From Xanthobacteraceae bacterium (GTDB lineage Bacteria; Pseudomonadota; Alphaproteobacteria; Rhizobiales; Xanthobacteraceae), in contig JARLJA010000081.1 of assembly GCA_031291445.1 (NCBI GenBank), forward strand, positions 39,520-103,519: DNA of 64,000 bases, read 5' to 3'. Shown here in pieces: positions 51,567 to 61,916 of the stretch (position 1 is the stretch's first letter; every line of letters starts with the position of its first letter). Made by a program: the position numbers and the translations under genes. The notes beneath the pieces are model-generated. The model was not told the origin of the DNA. It searched no databases and saw nothing but the letters and a program-made list of their open reading frames with translations.

Positions 51567-52493
51567 CTATCCCAGACCCAGTTTCTTGAAGGCCTTGCTG
51601 ATGTAGGAGGCCTTGTTCTCGGCAGGCTCCAGACCGCCCGACTTTACAAGATTGTAGGCGTCTTTGTACCACGGGCTGTCAGGAAAGTTGTGGCCAAGCA
51701 CGGCGGCCGCGGTCTGGGCCTCGCTGACCACGCCGATCGACATGTAGGCCTCGGTGAGGCGGGCCAGCGCCTCCTCGACATGGCGGGTGGTCTGGTACTG
51801 GGTCACGACCAGCTTGAAGCGGTTGATCGCGGCGGTGAAGTCGCGGCGCTCCATGTAATAGCGGCCGACCGCCATCTCCTTGCCGGCGAGCTGGTCGCGC
51901 GACGCCTCGATCTTGCGCTTGGCCGCCGCGGCGTATTCCGAATCGGGATATTTGCGGACCACCTCTTCCAGCGCGCTCAGCGCCTTTTCGGTGCGGCCCT
52001 GATCCCGGCTGACGTCGGGAATCTGGTCGTAATGGGACGCGGCGATCAGGTACTGGGCGTAGGCGGCGTCCGGCGAACCGGGGTGCAGGGTCACGAAGCG
52101 GGTCGCCGAGCCGATCGCGGCGTCGTAATCGCTGGCCTCGTAGGACGCATAGGCCGACATCAGCAGCGACTTGCTGGCCCAGGTCGAATAGGGATGCTGG
52201 CGATCGACCTCTTCGAACTTCTTGTTGGCGGCCTTGGCGTCCTTCTTCACGTTCAGGAGGTAGAGGCCCTCGTTGTAGAGCTTGTCGGCCGGCTCATCGA
52301 CCGACACCTCTTCCTTGGTGAACCACTTGTCCCACATCGAATCGCTGCCGCAGCCGCCGAGGGTAGCCGCCGCGATCGTCAGGCACAGGGACAAAGCGAG
52401 GCGGCGCCCCAGCCCGAAACCCGGCCCGGACCGGTCCCCGGTTGCGGAGCAGGCGCCACGGGAAGAACGGACGTTTCGTTGCGCGACCGTCAT
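51567..52493 (-). CDS. bamD: Outer-membrane protein assembly factor BamD (lipoprotein)
   Basis: A 308-residue TPR lipoprotein. A basic N-terminus and a hydrophobic stretch end in the lipobox LGGC, so Cys48 should be acylated. Five TPR-like helix pairs follow: DKLYNEGLYLLNVKKDAKAA, ASKSLLMSAYASYEASDYDA and YYMERRDFTAAINRFKLVVT. It is the essential periplasmic, outer-membrane-anchored partner of BamA. The start at ATG 52493 gives a long signal sequence; an ATG at 52526 is also in frame. Confidence 0.94.
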   Translation of the reverse strand: MTVAQRNVRSSRGACSATGDRSGPGFGLGRRLALSLCLTIAAATLGGCGSDSMWDKWFTKEEVSVDEPADKLYNEGLYLLNVKKDAKAANKKFEEVDRQHPYSTWASKSLLMSAYASYEASDYDAAIGSATRFVTLHPGSPDAAYAQYLIAASHYDQIPDVSRDQGRTEKALSALEEVVRKYPDSEYAAAAKRKIEASRDQLAGKEMAVGRYYMERRDFTAAINRFKLVVTQYQTTRHVEEALARLTEAYMSIGVVSEAQTAAAVLGHNFPDSPWYKDAYNLVKSGGLEPAENKASYISKAFKKLGLG

Positions 52494-52845
52494 GCGACTG
52501 CCAACCCCATCAAATCCAAAATCCATGATGCGAACGTCCGGCTTTTCGAACGTCGTTGTTGCCGCGCTCCGCCCCATCCTGACGCATCGCGCCGCCCGGC
52601 GACCTTCGCAGACTAGGCGACGCTGCATGCCGGCGAGCGGCCCACGCAGCGCCGAAATCGTCGGCCTATGTAACTGAAAACCCCGCCTAGACCAACCGGT
52701 TAGGGCCACATTTCGCCCGGATTAAGGCGAACGCCACAGCTCTTGGTCCGCGCCACGCGCCAATTGGACGCAAGCGCCTTCGATATTGGTTGGTATTGCT
52801 CTGCGATTGGCCGCTATTGGCCGTTTCCGGAACGCCGGACAACCG
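52494..52845. other. 352-base bamD-lpxC intergenic region
   Basis: No gene or clear terminator was seen here. It contains a set of ATTGG pentamers (52763-52820) placed one or two helical turns apart. It should hold the bamD promoter on the minus strand, but no convincing -35/-10 pair was found. Confidence 0.5.
52763..52820. promoter_or_regulatory. Helically phased ATTGG motifs
   Basis: ATTGG occurs at 52763, 52785, 52806 and 52816, and ATTGC at 52795. The start-to-start steps are 22, 10, 11 and 10 bases, so all lie on the same side of the helix. On the minus strand these are CCAAT boxes 270-330 bases before bamD. Confidence 0.4.
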
Positions 52846-53814
52846 TCAGGACACGTCCGGGCCGTAAACCGGCACCATGCCGCCCAGCATGCCGCCGACG
52901 ACGTCGGCGTGGCCGCGGGCCTGGCGGCGAATCCGCGCCGGCTCGTCCTCGACCACGCGCCAGGCGCTGCGGTCGGCCATCAGGGCCGAGAGAACGGTAT
53001 GATTGAGCTTGTGGCCGCCGCGCACCGAACGGTACAGGCCGCGCAACGGCAGCCCGGCCAGCGCCAGATCGCCGATGGCGTCGAGCATCTTGTGGCGGAC
53101 ACACTCGTTGGCATAGCGCAGCCCCTCGGGGTTGAGCACGCGATCGTGGTCGAACACCAGCGAATTGTCGAGCGACGCGCCGCGGGCGTAGCCCGCCTTC
53201 CAGAGCCGCTCGACGTCGCTCATGCAGCCGAAGGTGCGGGCGCGCGCGACATCGCGACGGAACATCTCGGGGGTGACGTCGAGGCCGCAGCTCTGGCGGC
53301 CGATCAGGGCGTTTTCGAAGTCGATTTCGACCTCGACGCGGAAACCGTCGGCATGCGGGCGCAATTCGCCGAAGGCGTCGCCCACGGTGGCCTGCACCGG
53401 CTTGAGAATTTCGATGAAGCGGCGCGGCGCCGCCTGCTGCGCGATCCCGGCGCGGTCGATCGCGGCCACGAAGGGCGCGGCGCTGCCGTCCATGATCGGT
53501 ACTTCAGGGCCATCGACCTCGATGGTGGCGTTGTCGACGCCCATGCCGCGCAGGGCCGCAAGCACATGCTCCGCAGTCGACACCAGCGCGCCGTCACGAT
53601 CGCCCAGCACGGTGGCGAAATCGGTCGCCACCACCGCGCCGACGCCGGCACGAATTTCACGGCCTTCGACGCCGTCGCCATGGGTGCGGACAAAAATAAA
53701 ACCTGCGTCGACGTCCGCAGGTCCCATCGAAAGATTGACCGTCGAGCCCGAATGCACACCCACGCCCGTCACCGTGACGTGCGAACGAAGCGTCGTCTGC
53801 CGGCCAGATTTCAT
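52846..53814 (-). CDS. lpxC: UDP-3-O-acyl-N-acetylglucosamine deacetylase
   Basis: A 322-residue LpxC, the zinc enzyme of the committed step of lipid A synthesis. STAEH (79-83) gives the first zinc His. RHKMLDAIGD gives the other His and Asp ligands. GGHKLNHTVL carries the catalytic His near the C-terminus. It follows ftsZ, as in many proteobacteria, after a 394-base gap that holds the ftsZ terminator, so it probably has its own promoter. Confidence 0.97.
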   Translation of the reverse strand: MKSGRQTTLRSHVTVTGVGVHSGSTVNLSMGPADVDAGFIFVRTHGDGVEGREIRAGVGAVVATDFATVLGDRDGALVSTAEHVLAALRGMGVDNATIEVDGPEVPIMDGSAAPFVAAIDRAGIAQQAAPRRFIEILKPVQATVGDAFGELRPHADGFRVEVEIDFENALIGRQSCGLDVTPEMFRRDVARARTFGCMSDVERLWKAGYARGASLDNSLVFDHDRVLNPEGLRYANECVRHKMLDAIGDLALAGLPLRGLYRSVRGGHKLNHTVLSALMADRSAWRVVEDEPARIRRQARGHADVVGGMLGGMVPVYGPDVS

Positions 53815-54208
53815 TCCGACTACCCACCCATTAACGCCGTCTTGTGCGAGACTCCCCCGCCGGAAGGCCCGGCGATCCCGATCAACAAGACGATCCCCAC
53901 GTCAACGACCCCGGACCGAACCTTACGCCAAACACCCCGGGCAGCGACGCCGACGGGCGGACCCGGCGGCGGATTGCGCTGACCATACTCCTTGCCCGGA
54001 GTCGCGCCAGTCACGCTTTTTTACGGATTGTTACCCAACTCCGCCGTATTTGCGCCGCCCGTTAACCAAATTCGGCGTCTCGCTACGGCGCCGATTTTGG
54101 AAAATTTCGTGTTTATCTTCAAATCCTTAGAATACCCCCTTAAAGAAAAAGGGTCCCGACCGTCGCCGGCCAGGACCCGTCTCCCCCAAGCAAACTGTTA
54201 CAGCCCGA
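53815..54208. other. 394-base ftsZ-lpxC intergenic region
   Basis: This holds the ftsZ terminator (54144-54178) and an AT-rich stretch (about 54010-54140) unlike the GC-rich surroundings. A possible weak minus-strand promoter for lpxC is TTGAAG, 18 bases, CAAAAT (54094-54123), giving a long leader. No gene was seen. Confidence 0.5.
54144..54178 (-). terminator. Intrinsic terminator after ftsZ
   Basis: On the minus strand the arms GGGTCC...GGCCG and CGGTC...GGACCC form a long stem with a small internal mismatch and a GCGA loop, followed by TTTTTC. It lies about 30 bases after the ftsZ stop. Confidence 0.85.
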
Positions 54209-55987
54209 TCAGTTCGACTGCCGGCGCAGGAAAGCCGGGATATCGAGATGGTCGTCGCCCTGGCTCTGCGGCAACGCCGCCGGGCGGCCGTGCGAATCAA
54301 GGCCCTGCGGCGCCGGCCGCCGGGCGTATTCGGACACCGGTTCGCCGGGCAAGGCGGTCGGGGTCGGCCGCAGCGGCTTGCGGTCCGGCAGCGCCGGCAT
54401 CGCAGGCCCCGAGGCGCGGGCCGCGACCGGCGGCTCGGCGTCCTCGTCGCGGCGCCCGAGGCCCACGTTGGCCAGCCGCTGCAACAGCGACATCCGGGTC
54501 TTGTGCGGATGGTCGTCGGCCGCGTCCCCGCTGGCCTGCCGGATCTGGTTCTGCGCCGGCATCGGCAGTTCCTCGAACTTCGGCATCCGCGGCGCGCGCA
54601 GCGGCGCGCGCTCGGCGGCCGGCGGAATGAAGGTCGCTGGCAGCTCGGGCTCATAGACCGGTTCGGCCGCCGGGGCCTGCTCGGCGAACATCGTCGGCTT
54701 CGGCGGGATCGGCCGGATCGTGACGTCGCCATAGGACGCCGGCTGGGTCGGCGCGGGCGCAGGCGCGTCGACCGCGGCCGCGATTGCCGCCAGCGCAGCG
54801 CGATCGATGTCCGCGGCGGGCCGCTGGGCCGGAGCCGCCGCGAGCGGGGCGGCGGCCGGACGCGGCGCCTCGGGCTTGGTGTTCAGGCGGGCGGCCAGCC
54901 GCTCGTTGTCGGCCTTGAGCCGCGCCGTGAGATCGGCGAGCCGGCTGTCGGGGCTGGCGGCAGCTGCCGCGACCGCCGCGACGGCGGGCTGCGACGGGGC
55001 GGCGGTCAGGCGCGCGGTCGCGGTCTGGTCGATGCCGGTCGCCACCACCGATACCCGGATGACGCCGTCGAGCGCCTCGTCGAAGGTCGCGCCGACGATG
55101 ATGTTGGCGTCCTGGTCGACTTCCTCGCGAATGCGGGTCGCCGCCTCGTCCACCTCGAACAGCGTGAGGTCCTTGCCGCCGGTGATCGAAATCAGCAGGC
55201 CGCGGGCGCCCTTCATCGAGGAATCGTCGATCAGCGGATTGGCGATCGCGGCTTCCGCCGCAGTCAGTGCCCGCTTCTCGCCGGACGACTCGCCGGTGCC
55301 CATCATCGCCTTGCCCATCTCGCGCATCACGGCGCGGACGTCGGCGAAGTCGAGATTGATCAGGCCCTCCTTCACCATCAGGTCGGTGATGCAGGCGACG
55401 CCCGAATAGAGCACCTGGTCCGCCATCGCGAAGGCGTCCGCGAAGGTGGTCTTCTCGTTGGCGACCCGGAACAGGTTCTGGTTCGGGATGATCAGCAGCG
55501 TGTCGACCACCTTGTGCAGCTCGGCGATGCCGGCCTCGGCGGTTCGCATCCGGCGCTGGCCCTCGAAGTGGAAGGGCTTGGTGACGACGCCGACGGTCAG
55601 GATGCCCATCTCGCGCGCGGTCTTGGCGATGACCGGGGCTGCGCCGGTGCCGGTGCCGCCGCCCATGCCGGCGGTGACGAACACCATGTTGGCGCCCGAC
55701 AGATGATCGCGAATCTCGTCGATGACCTCCTGGGCGGCGGCCGCGCCGACGTCGGGCTGGGACCCGGCGCCGAGGCCCTGGGTCACCTGCGTGCCCATCT
55801 GGACGATGCGCTCGGCCTTGGACATGGTCAGCGCCTGGGCGTCGGTGTTGGCGACGACGAAGTCGACCCCCTGCAGCCCCGCGGTGATCATGTTGTTGAC
55901 GGCATTGCCGCCGGCACCGCCGACGCCAAAGACGGTGATCCGCGGCCTCAGCTCGCGAATGTCGGGGACGTTGAGATTGATGGTCAT
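54209..55987 (-). CDS. ftsZ: Cell-division protein FtsZ
   Basis: A 592-residue FtsZ. The GTPase domain (about 1-320) has [13 protein letters not shown] (21-33) and the tubulin signature [12 protein letters not shown] long, Pro/Ala-rich linker follows, as in alphaproteobacteria. The conserved C-terminal peptide is [12 protein letters not shown], which binds FtsA and other partners. It is longer than E. coli FtsZ (383) because of the linker. It is 93 bases after ftsA and ends at a strong terminator. Confidence 0.98.
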   Translation of the reverse strand: MTINLNVPDIRELRPRITVFGVGGAGGNAVNNMITAGLQGVDFVVANTDAQALTMSKAERIVQMGTQVTQGLGAGSQPDVGAAAAQEVIDEIRDHLSGANMVFVTAGMGGGTGTGAAPVIAKTAREMGILTVGVVTKPFHFEGQRRMRTAEAGIAELHKVVDTLLIIPNQNLFRVANEKTTFADAFAMADQVLYSGVACITDLMVKEGLINLDFADVRAVMREMGKAMMGTGESSGEKRALTAAEAAIANPLIDDSSMKGARGLLISITGGKDLTLFEVDEAATRIREEVDQDANIIVGATFDEALDGVIRVSVVATGIDQTATARLTAAPSQPAVAAVAAAAASPDSRLADLTARLKADNERLAARLNTKPEAPRPAAAPLAAAPAQRPAADIDRAALAAIAAAVDAPAPAPTQPASYGDVTIRPIPPKPTMFAEQAPAAEPVYEPELPATFIPPAAERAPLRAPRMPKFEELPMPAQNQIRQASGDAADDHPHKTRMSLLQRLANVGLGRRDEDAEPPVAARASGPAMPALPDRKPLRPTPTALPGEPVSEYARRPAPQGLDSHGRPAALPQSQGDDHLDIPAFLRRQSN

Positions 55988-56080
55988 GTCTGCCTCTCGA
56001 TTACGCGCGCTTGGTGCCGGGTTGCCTGCGGCTACCGACCGCAGCGTTGGGATAGTTGAACTGCTGGACGCTTCCGATCA

Positions 56081-57400
56081 TCAGAACCCCTCGCGGAGCC
56101 ATTGGCCGACCTTGCCGAGATAGCCGCCATGGGTGCCGGTCTTGAGCTGGCGCGGGTTGCTGGTCTCGACGTATTCGAGGTGAGCGAATTGCGGGTAGAC
56201 CAAGAGCCCGGTCGGCACCGCGAATGACGCGGCCTTGGCCTCGGGCGGAAGCCGGCCGAAGCCGAGCGGCCGGCCGACCCGGACCTCGCGGTTGAGAATC
56301 TGGCGGGCGAGCTCGGGCGCGCCGGTCAACTGGGCGGCACCGCCGGTCAGGACCACCCGCGCGCGCGGCTCCGCCGCAAAGGGAGACTCCGCCAGCCGAT
56401 CCCGGACCATTTCGAAAATCTCCTCGGCGCGCTGGCGGATGATGTTGGCGACCGTGGCGCGCGAGACGACGTGGGGCGCTTCCCGTTCGTCGTCCGCGGG
56501 GACGCTCATCAGTTCGCGCGAATCCGATCCGCCCGTCAGCACGGTTCCGTATAAAGTCTTGATTCGCTCGGCATCCGCAATGCAGCTGCCGATTCCGCGC
56601 GCAAGATCCATGGTCACGTGTTGCCCGCCGAGCGCAAATCCGACGGCATGCACGAAGCGGCCGTTGGCATAGACCGCGAGCGTGGTGGTTCCCGCCCCCA
56701 TGTCGACGATCGCCGCCCCGGTGTCGAGTTCGTCGTCGGTCAGGACCGAAAGCGCGGCCAGATAGGGGCTCGCCGCCATCGCCTCGACATTGAGGTGGCA
56801 GCGCTCGACAACCAGCATCAGGTTCTTGGCGACGGTGGCGTCGGTGGTCACGACGTTCATGTCGACGCCGAACTGGCGCGCCACCATGCCGCGCGGGTCG
56901 CGGATGCCCTTCACGGCGTCGAGCGCGTAGCCGACCGGCAGCGCGTGCAGCGCCGTACGACCCGCCGGCGTCGCGTAGTGCATGCCCGAGCTGGTGACGC
57001 GGGCCACGTCGGCGGCGGTGACGATGCCGCCGCGAATGTCGGCGGCGGCCTCGATCAGCTGGCCCTGCAGGCGTCCAGCCGAGACCGACAGCAGCACCGA
57101 CTCGACGCGGACACTGGCCATGCGCTCCGCGATCGCCACCGCCTGGCGCACCGACTGCTCGCACTGGGTGAGGTCGACCACGGCGCCGGCCTTGACCCCC
57201 TGCGACTGGACATGGCTGATGCCGATCAGCTCGATCGCGTGGCTGCGGCCGCGCAGCGCGCCGCCCGGCGCGCATGGCCGCAGCCGCCCGATCAGGCAGG
57301 CGATCTTGCTGGTGCCGATATCGAGCGCCGCGACCAGCGCGGTGCGGTTGGGCGGCAGGGCGCGGGTCTTGGGCGCCTGTTGACCGTCGAGACTGGTCAT
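56081..57400 (-). CDS. ftsA: Cell-division protein FtsA
   Basis: A 439-residue actin-fold ATPase that anchors FtsZ to the membrane. ALDIGTSKIACLIG is the phosphate-1 motif and IVDMGAGTTTLAVYANG the phosphate-2 motif; VVLTGGAAQLTGAPELARQI is the adenosine motif. The last residues KVGQWLREGF form the membrane-binding amphipathic helix. Its ATG overlaps the ftsQ stop (ATGA). Confidence 0.97.
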   Translation of the reverse strand: MTSLDGQQAPKTRALPPNRTALVAALDIGTSKIACLIGRLRPCAPGGALRGRSHAIELIGISHVQSQGVKAGAVVDLTQCEQSVRQAVAIAERMASVRVESVLLSVSAGRLQGQLIEAAADIRGGIVTAADVARVTSSGMHYATPAGRTALHALPVGYALDAVKGIRDPRGMVARQFGVDMNVVTTDATVAKNLMLVVERCHLNVEAMAASPYLAALSVLTDDELDTGAAIVDMGAGTTTLAVYANGRFVHAVGFALGGQHVTMDLARGIGSCIADAERIKTLYGTVLTGGSDSRELMSVPADDEREAPHVVSRATVANIIRQRAEEIFEMVRDRLAESPFAAEPRARVVLTGGAAQLTGAPELARQILNREVRVGRPLGFGRLPPEAKAASFAVPTGLLVYPQFAHLEYVETSNPRQLKTGTHGGYLGKVGQWLREGF

Positions 57401-58377
57401 GCGTCGGTGCCCTTGCGCTTGACGGATTTCTTCAGCTGCTCGTCCCGCGCCTTGGCGGCGTCCTCGGACAGACGAACGGTGACGCGGTCGGAGAGCCTGA
57501 GATCGATCGCGGTGATGTCGCGCGAAAACAGGCGATCGTCCTTGTCGAGCCGCGACAGCAGCGCGAGCGCATCCTCGACCCCGGTCTCGGGCAGGCGGAC
57601 GTCGAGCCCGTCGGCCAGCCGCAGGTTCCAGCGCCGCTCGCCAACCAGAACGATGGCCTTCACCGCGGCACGGACCTGCGGATACTGCGCCAGCAGCGTC
57701 AGGAAGTCGCGCGCCCGGGTTGCGGCCCCCTTGCCCACCACCAGCGGCAGCGAGGTGAACCGCTGCGCCACCCAGGGCTCCAGCACCGTGCCGTCATCGG
57801 CAATGACCGAGACCGCACCGTCCTGCTGCCACAGCGCGTACGCCGTGCGCTCGGTGATGTCGATGTGCAGCTGTCCGGGATAGAGCTTGAGAACCGTCGC
57901 GTCGGCGATCCACGGGCTCGCCTTGAGCCTGTCGCGGACGGTGGCGGCATCCAGGAACAACAGCGATGAGCGCCCGGTGACGCCGCCGGTCGCCAGCACT
58001 TCGTCCTGGGTGAGCTGCCTGCGGCCGGTGATGGCGACATTGGTGATGCGGAAGCCGACCGCGTTGGCGGTGGCGTTGCGGGCGTCGCTCAGGGCGGCGG
58101 CGAACTCGTCGACATGGTTGCCCTTGACGACGCCGAAACCGAGGCTGGCGAGCAGGATCGCGGCCGTCGCCATCAGGCCGAACCGCCGCGGCAGCCGGCG
58201 CTGCAGCTCGGAGAGAAACGGCGGCAGGTCGTCGTGGCTCGGGGTCACCTCAGCGTCGCCCGGGCGCGGCGGCACGGGCGCGCGCGGATCCCCGGCGCGG
58301 CGCGCGGTCCTGACCGTTTTTTCGGATCGGGCCCCCGGCAGTCTCAGCGACCGAGCGAGGCGTCCTCCACCATCCAT
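57397..58377 (-). CDS. ftsQ: Cell-division protein FtsQ
   Basis: A 326-residue bitopic membrane protein. A basic, Pro-rich cytoplasmic tail of about 66 residues is followed by one membrane span (about 67-84, LMATAAILLASLGFGVV). The periplasmic POTRA domain is RITNVAITGRRQLTQDEVLA, and then comes the FtsQ/DivIB beta domain. It connects early and late divisome proteins. Its start lies 34 bases inside ddl, an unusually large overlap. The long tail may be shorter if a later start is used. Confidence 0.94.
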   Translation of the reverse strand: MDGGGRLARSLRLPGARSEKTVRTARRAGDPRAPVPPRPGDAEVTPSHDDLPPFLSELQRRLPRRFGLMATAAILLASLGFGVVKGNHVDEFAAALSDARNATANAVGFRITNVAITGRRQLTQDEVLATGGVTGRSSLLFLDAATVRDRLKASPWIADATVLKLYPGQLHIDITERTAYALWQQDGAVSVIADDGTVLEPWVAQRFTSLPLVVGKGAATRARDFLTLLAQYPQVRAAVKAIVLVGERRWNLRLADGLDVRLPETGVEDALALLSRLDKDDRLFSRDITAIDLRLSDRVTVRLSEDAAKARDEQLKKSVKRKGTDA

Positions 58378-59264
58378 TGCACGAGCTCGTCAAATGTTAT
58401 GCCTGCGTGCGCTGCAAGCTCTGGCACAAGTGACGTCTCGGTCATGCCGGGCTGGGTGTTGACCTCAAGACAGATCAGACCTCCCGACCCCTCGATGCGG
58501 TCGTCGTAGCGGAAATCCGCACGGCTCACGCCCCGGCAGCCAAGCGCATCATGCGCCGCCAGCGTTAACCTTCGGACTTCCTGGTAAACAATTGGTAAAA
58601 CCGGTGCCGGCAGGATGTGTTTTGATGCGCCGGGAGAATACTTTGCCTCGTAATCATAGAATTTTACCGTGGGAACGATCTCGATCACCCCGGTCGGCTG
58701 GCCGTTGATGACGGCGCAGGTCAGCTCCTTGCCCGCGATGTAGCGCTCGACCAGGAGCTGGTCGCCGTGGGGCCAGTCGTCGCGGAACAGCTCCTGCGGC
58801 GGATGGGCGTGCTCGGCGGTGACGATGAACACCCCGACGCTGGAACCGTCGGCCACCGGCTTGATGACATAGGGCGTCGGCATCGGATGGACGCTTCCGA
58901 CCTCGGCGCGGGTCAGGGTCATGCCTTCGGCGACCGGCACCCCGGCGGCGGCCATCACCGTCTTGGCGAGGTCCTTCTGCATCGCCAGCGACGAGGCCAG
59001 GACCCCGGAGTGACTGTACGGAATGGCCAGGGTTTCCAGCACGCCCTGGATGGTCCCGTCCTCGCCGGGACGGCCGTGCAGCAGGTTCAACACCACATCG
59101 GGCCGCAGCTGGTCGAGCACGGTGGCGATGTTCCGCTCCACGTCGATACGGGTGACCCGGTGGCCGAGCCGGTCGAGCGCATCGGCGCACGCCTTGCCCG
59201 ACCGCAGCGACACCTCCCGCTCCGACGACCAGCCCCCCAGCAGCACCGCCACGTGTTTCGTCAT
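58344..59264 (-). CDS. ddl: D-alanine--D-alanine ligase
   Basis: A 306-residue ATP-grasp ligase making the D-Ala-D-Ala dipeptide for peptidoglycan. KHVAVLLGGWSSEREVSLRS is the typical start. The ATP-grasp core has TPYVIKPVADGSSVGVFIV, and GGLICLEVNTQPGMTETSLV carries the metal-binding Glu and Asn. The ATG at 59264 has GAGGACACC upstream; the ATG at 59282 is less likely. It is between murB and ftsQ in the normal cluster order. Confidence 0.96.
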   Translation of the reverse strand: MTKHVAVLLGGWSSEREVSLRSGKACADALDRLGHRVTRIDVERNIATVLDQLRPDVVLNLLHGRPGEDGTIQGVLETLAIPYSHSGVLASSLAMQKDLAKTVMAAAGVPVAEGMTLTRAEVGSVHPMPTPYVIKPVADGSSVGVFIVTAEHAHPPQELFRDDWPHGDQLLVERYIAGKELTCAVINGQPTGVIEIVPTVKFYDYEAKYSPGASKHILPAPVLPIVYQEVRRLTLAAHDALGCRGVSRADFRYDDRIEGSGGLICLEVNTQPGMTETSLVPELAAHAGITFDELVQWMVEDASLGR

Positions 59265-59327
59265 GGTGTCCTCATCCGTCATTCCGGGCCGCGCCGAAGC
59301 CGCGGATCCGGAAGCTCAGCATCAAAT

Positions 59328-59418
59328 CCTCATCCCGAGGCGCGTTGCGCAGGCAACGCGTCTCGCGGGATGAGGCCTCATGGTTCGAGACGGCGCGCCG
59401 CGGCTCCTCGCCATGAGG
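59328..59418. repeat. Double hairpin between ddl and murB
   Basis: Two adjacent inverted repeats: CCTCATCCCG...CGGGATGAGG (59328-59375) and CCTCATGG...CCATGAGG (59376-59418), the second ending two bases from the murB stop. This is a second repeat type inside the division cluster. They would form mRNA hairpins between murB and ddl. Confidence 0.75.
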
Positions 59419-59420
59419 AA

Positions 59421-60341
59421 CTAGGTCTCAACCCCGATCCGCTTGATTTCCCACTGCAGCTCGATGCCGCAGTTCGCCTTGACGCGCTCGCGCACCGCCT
59501 CGCCGAGCGCCTCGATGTCGTGCCCGGTGGCGGTCCCGGTGTTGATCAGGAAATTGCAGTGCATCTCCGAGACCTGGGCGCCGCCGACGCGATGGCCGCG
59601 CATCCCCGCGGCATCGACCAGTTTCCAGGCGCTCTGCCCGGGTGGATTCTTGAAGGTCGAGCCGCCGGTCTTTTCGCGAATCGGCTGGGCGGTCTCGCGG
59701 TGGGTCTGGACCTCGGTCATGCGGGCGCGGATCGCCGCCGGGTCGGCGGGCGTGCCGCGATAGAGCGCCGAGGTGAAGATCACCCCGCTGTCGACACCGC
59801 AGCCCCGGTAGGTGAACCTCATGTCCGCATTGGCATAAACCCGCCGTTCGCCACTGCGGGAAATCCCCGTGGCCTCCACCAGCACGTCCCTGGTCTCGCC
59901 GCCGTTGGCGCCGGCGTTCATCCGCAGCGCGCCGCCGATCGACCCCGGGATGCCGAAGTAGAATTCGAGGCCGCCGATGCTGGCGGCCGCGGCCGCTTCG
60001 GCCACCCGCTTGTCGAGCGCCGCCGCGCCGGCCCGCACGGTGTCGCCGTCGGCCGTAACCTCGCCGAAGCCGCGCGCCGTGAGCCTGATGACGACGCCGG
60101 GAACCCCGCCGTCGCGCACGATCAGGTTGGAGCCGACCCCGATCGGGTAGACCGGGACGTCGTCCGGCAGCCGCGCCAGGAAATAGCCGAGGTCGGCCTC
60201 GTCGGCCGGGGTGAACAGCACCTGCGCCGGGCCGCCGACACGAAACCAGGTCAGCGGCGCCAGCAGCTCGTTGCCGAGCAGGCGGCCGCGCAGTTCGGGC
60301 ATCGCGGACTTGAGTTCCACAGCGAGATCAGGAAAGGCCAT
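59421..60341 (-). CDS. murB: UDP-N-acetylenolpyruvoylglucosamine reductase
   Basis: A 306-residue MurB (type II size), an FAD enzyme reducing the enolpyruvyl group to make UDP-MurNAc. [20 protein letters not shown], then [16 protein letters not shown], bind FAD. The catalytic Ser lies in [12 protein letters not shown]. The ATG at 60341 follows GGTGG; the frame stays open upstream through the palindromic element but without family similarity. It lies between ddl and murC, with repeats on both sides. Confidence 0.96.
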   Translation of the reverse strand: MAFPDLAVELKSAMPELRGRLLGNELLAPLTWFRVGGPAQVLFTPADEADLGYFLARLPDDVPVYPIGVGSNLIVRDGGVPGVVIRLTARGFGEVTADGDTVRAGAAALDKRVAEAAAAASIGGLEFYFGIPGSIGGALRMNAGANGGETRDVLVEATGISRSGERRVYANADMRFTYRGCGVDSGVIFTSALYRGTPADPAAIRARMTEVQTHRETAQPIREKTGGSTFKNPPGQSAWKLVDAAGMRGHRVGGAQVSEMHCNFLINTGTATGHDIEALGEAVRERVKANCGIELQWEIKRIGVET

Positions 60342-60353
60342 CAAGCCACCCCC

Positions 60354-60480
60354 CGTCATGCCCGGCTTTATGCCGGGCATCCACGTCTTTGCGACGCCCC
60401 GGCAACGAAGACGTGGATGGCCGGGAGACCTAAGTCCTAGCGATCCGTCGAAGACGGATCGCGCTGCCCGGCCATGACGA
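60354..60480. repeat. Intergenic palindromic element, long form, opposite orientation (family A, copy 6)
   Basis: Same orientation as the copy at 32062, with the side hairpin GATCCGTC-GAA-GACGGATC in the right arm. It lies between murC and murB, within the division cluster transcript. Confidence 0.88.
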
Positions 60481-60503
60481 AAACGAACTGTCCGTTCCAA
60501 ACC

Positions 60504-61916
60504 TCACTTCGCCGTCTCCAGCGCCTTCAGCTCGGCCGGCAGCGCGTAGGCCCATTGCGTGATGTTGCCGGCGCCGAGGCAGACCACGTAGTCGCCGTCG
60601 CGCGCGACGCCGGAAATCACCTCCGCGAGCTCCGTCGAATCCTTCAACGCGATCACCTCGCGATGGCCGTGGGCGCGCAGGCCGAGCACGAAATGATCGC
60701 GGTCGATGCCCTCGATCGGCGGCTCGCCCGCCGGATAGACGTCGGCCACGACCACGGTGTCGGCGTCGTTGAAGCAGGTGCAGAACTCCTCGAACAGCGA
60801 CTGCAGCCTGGTATAGCGGTGGGGCTGGACCACCGCGATCACCTTGTTCCTGGCCGATTCCCGCGCCGCCCGCAGCACGGCGGCGATCTCGACCGGGTGA
60901 TGGCCGTAGTCGTCGATCACGGTGACGCCGTTCCACTCCCCGGTCCGGGTGAAGCGACGCTTGACGCCGCCGAAGCCCGCGAGCGCGCTCCGGATAGCGT
61001 CGTCGGACAGCCCGAGCTCGTGGGCCACCGCGATCGCCGCGGTGGCGTTCAGCGCGTTGTGGCGGCCCGGCATCGGCAGCGTGAGACCGGCGATCTCGTG
61101 CTCGGCACCGTCCTTGCGGTTGCGGATCACGACCTTGAAGGTCGAGACGCCGTTGGCGGCGACGAGATCCATGAGGCGGACGTCGGACTGCGGGTTCTCG
61201 CCGTAGGTGATGATGCGGCGGTCCTCGATCTTGCCGACGATGGCCTGCACCACCGGATGGTCGATGCACATCACGGCGAAGCCGTAGAACGGCACGCTCT
61301 CGACGAAATTGCGGAACGCGTCCTGCACGGCGTCGAAGGTGCCGAAGTGATCGAGATGCTCGGGATCGACGTTGGTGACGATGGCGATATCGGCCGGCAG
61401 TTTCAGGAAGGTGCCGTCGCTCTCGTCGGCCTCGACCACCATCCACTCGCCGGCGCCGAGCCGGGCATTGGTGCCATACGCGTTGATGATGCCGCCGTTG
61501 ATCACCGTGGGGTCGAGATTGCCGGCGTCCAGCAGGGTCGCGACCAGCGAGGTCGTGGTGGTCTTGCCGTGGGTACCGGCGATGGCGACGCAGCTCCTCA
61601 GGCGCATCAGTTCGGCGAGCATCTCTGCGCGCCGCACCACCGGGATGCGCTGGGCGCGGGCCGCCATCAGCTCCGGATTGTCGCGCTTGATGGCGGAAGA
61701 CACCACCATGACGCCGGCGCCGGCGACGTTCTCCGCGGCATGGCCGACGGTCACGGCGATGCCCTTGTCGCGCAGCCGCTTGACGTTGGCGTTTTCCGCG
61801 ACGTCGGAGCCGCGCACGGTATAGCCGAGATTGTTGAGGACCTCGGCGATGCCGCTCATGCCGATCCCGCCGATGCCGACGAAATGAATGGGTCCGATCT
61901 CGCGCGGCAGTTTCAT
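60504..61916 (-). CDS. murC: UDP-N-acetylmuramate--L-alanine ligase
   Basis: A 470-residue Mur ligase. [20 protein letters not shown] binds [20 protein letters not shown] is the ATP P-loop, and [16 protein letters not shown] carries the metal and ATP residues of the family. It adds the first L-alanine to UDP-MurNAc. AAGGACC lies upstream of the ATG at 61916. In most relatives murG lies next to murC; here two unrelated genes intervene. Confidence 0.97.
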   Translation of the reverse strand: MKLPREIGPIHFVGIGGIGMSGIAEVLNNLGYTVRGSDVAENANVKRLRDKGIAVTVGHAAENVAGAGVMVVSSAIKRDNPELMAARAQRIPVVRRAEMLAELMRLRSCVAIAGTHGKTTTTSLVATLLDAGNLDPTVINGGIINAYGTNARLGAGEWMVVEADESDGTFLKLPADIAIVTNVDPEHLDHFGTFDAVQDAFRNFVESVPFYGFAVMCIDHPVVQAIVGKIEDRRIITYGENPQSDVRLMDLVAANGVSTFKVVIRNRKDGAEHEIAGLTLPMPGRHNALNATAAIAVAHELGLSDDAIRSALAGFGGVKRRFTRTGEWNGVTVIDDYGHHPVEIAAVLRAARESARNKVIAVVQPHRYTRLQSLFEEFCTCFNDADTVVVADVYPAGEPPIEGIDRDHFVLGLRAHGHREVIALKDSTELAEVISGVARDGDYVVCLGAGNITQWAYALPAELKALETAK

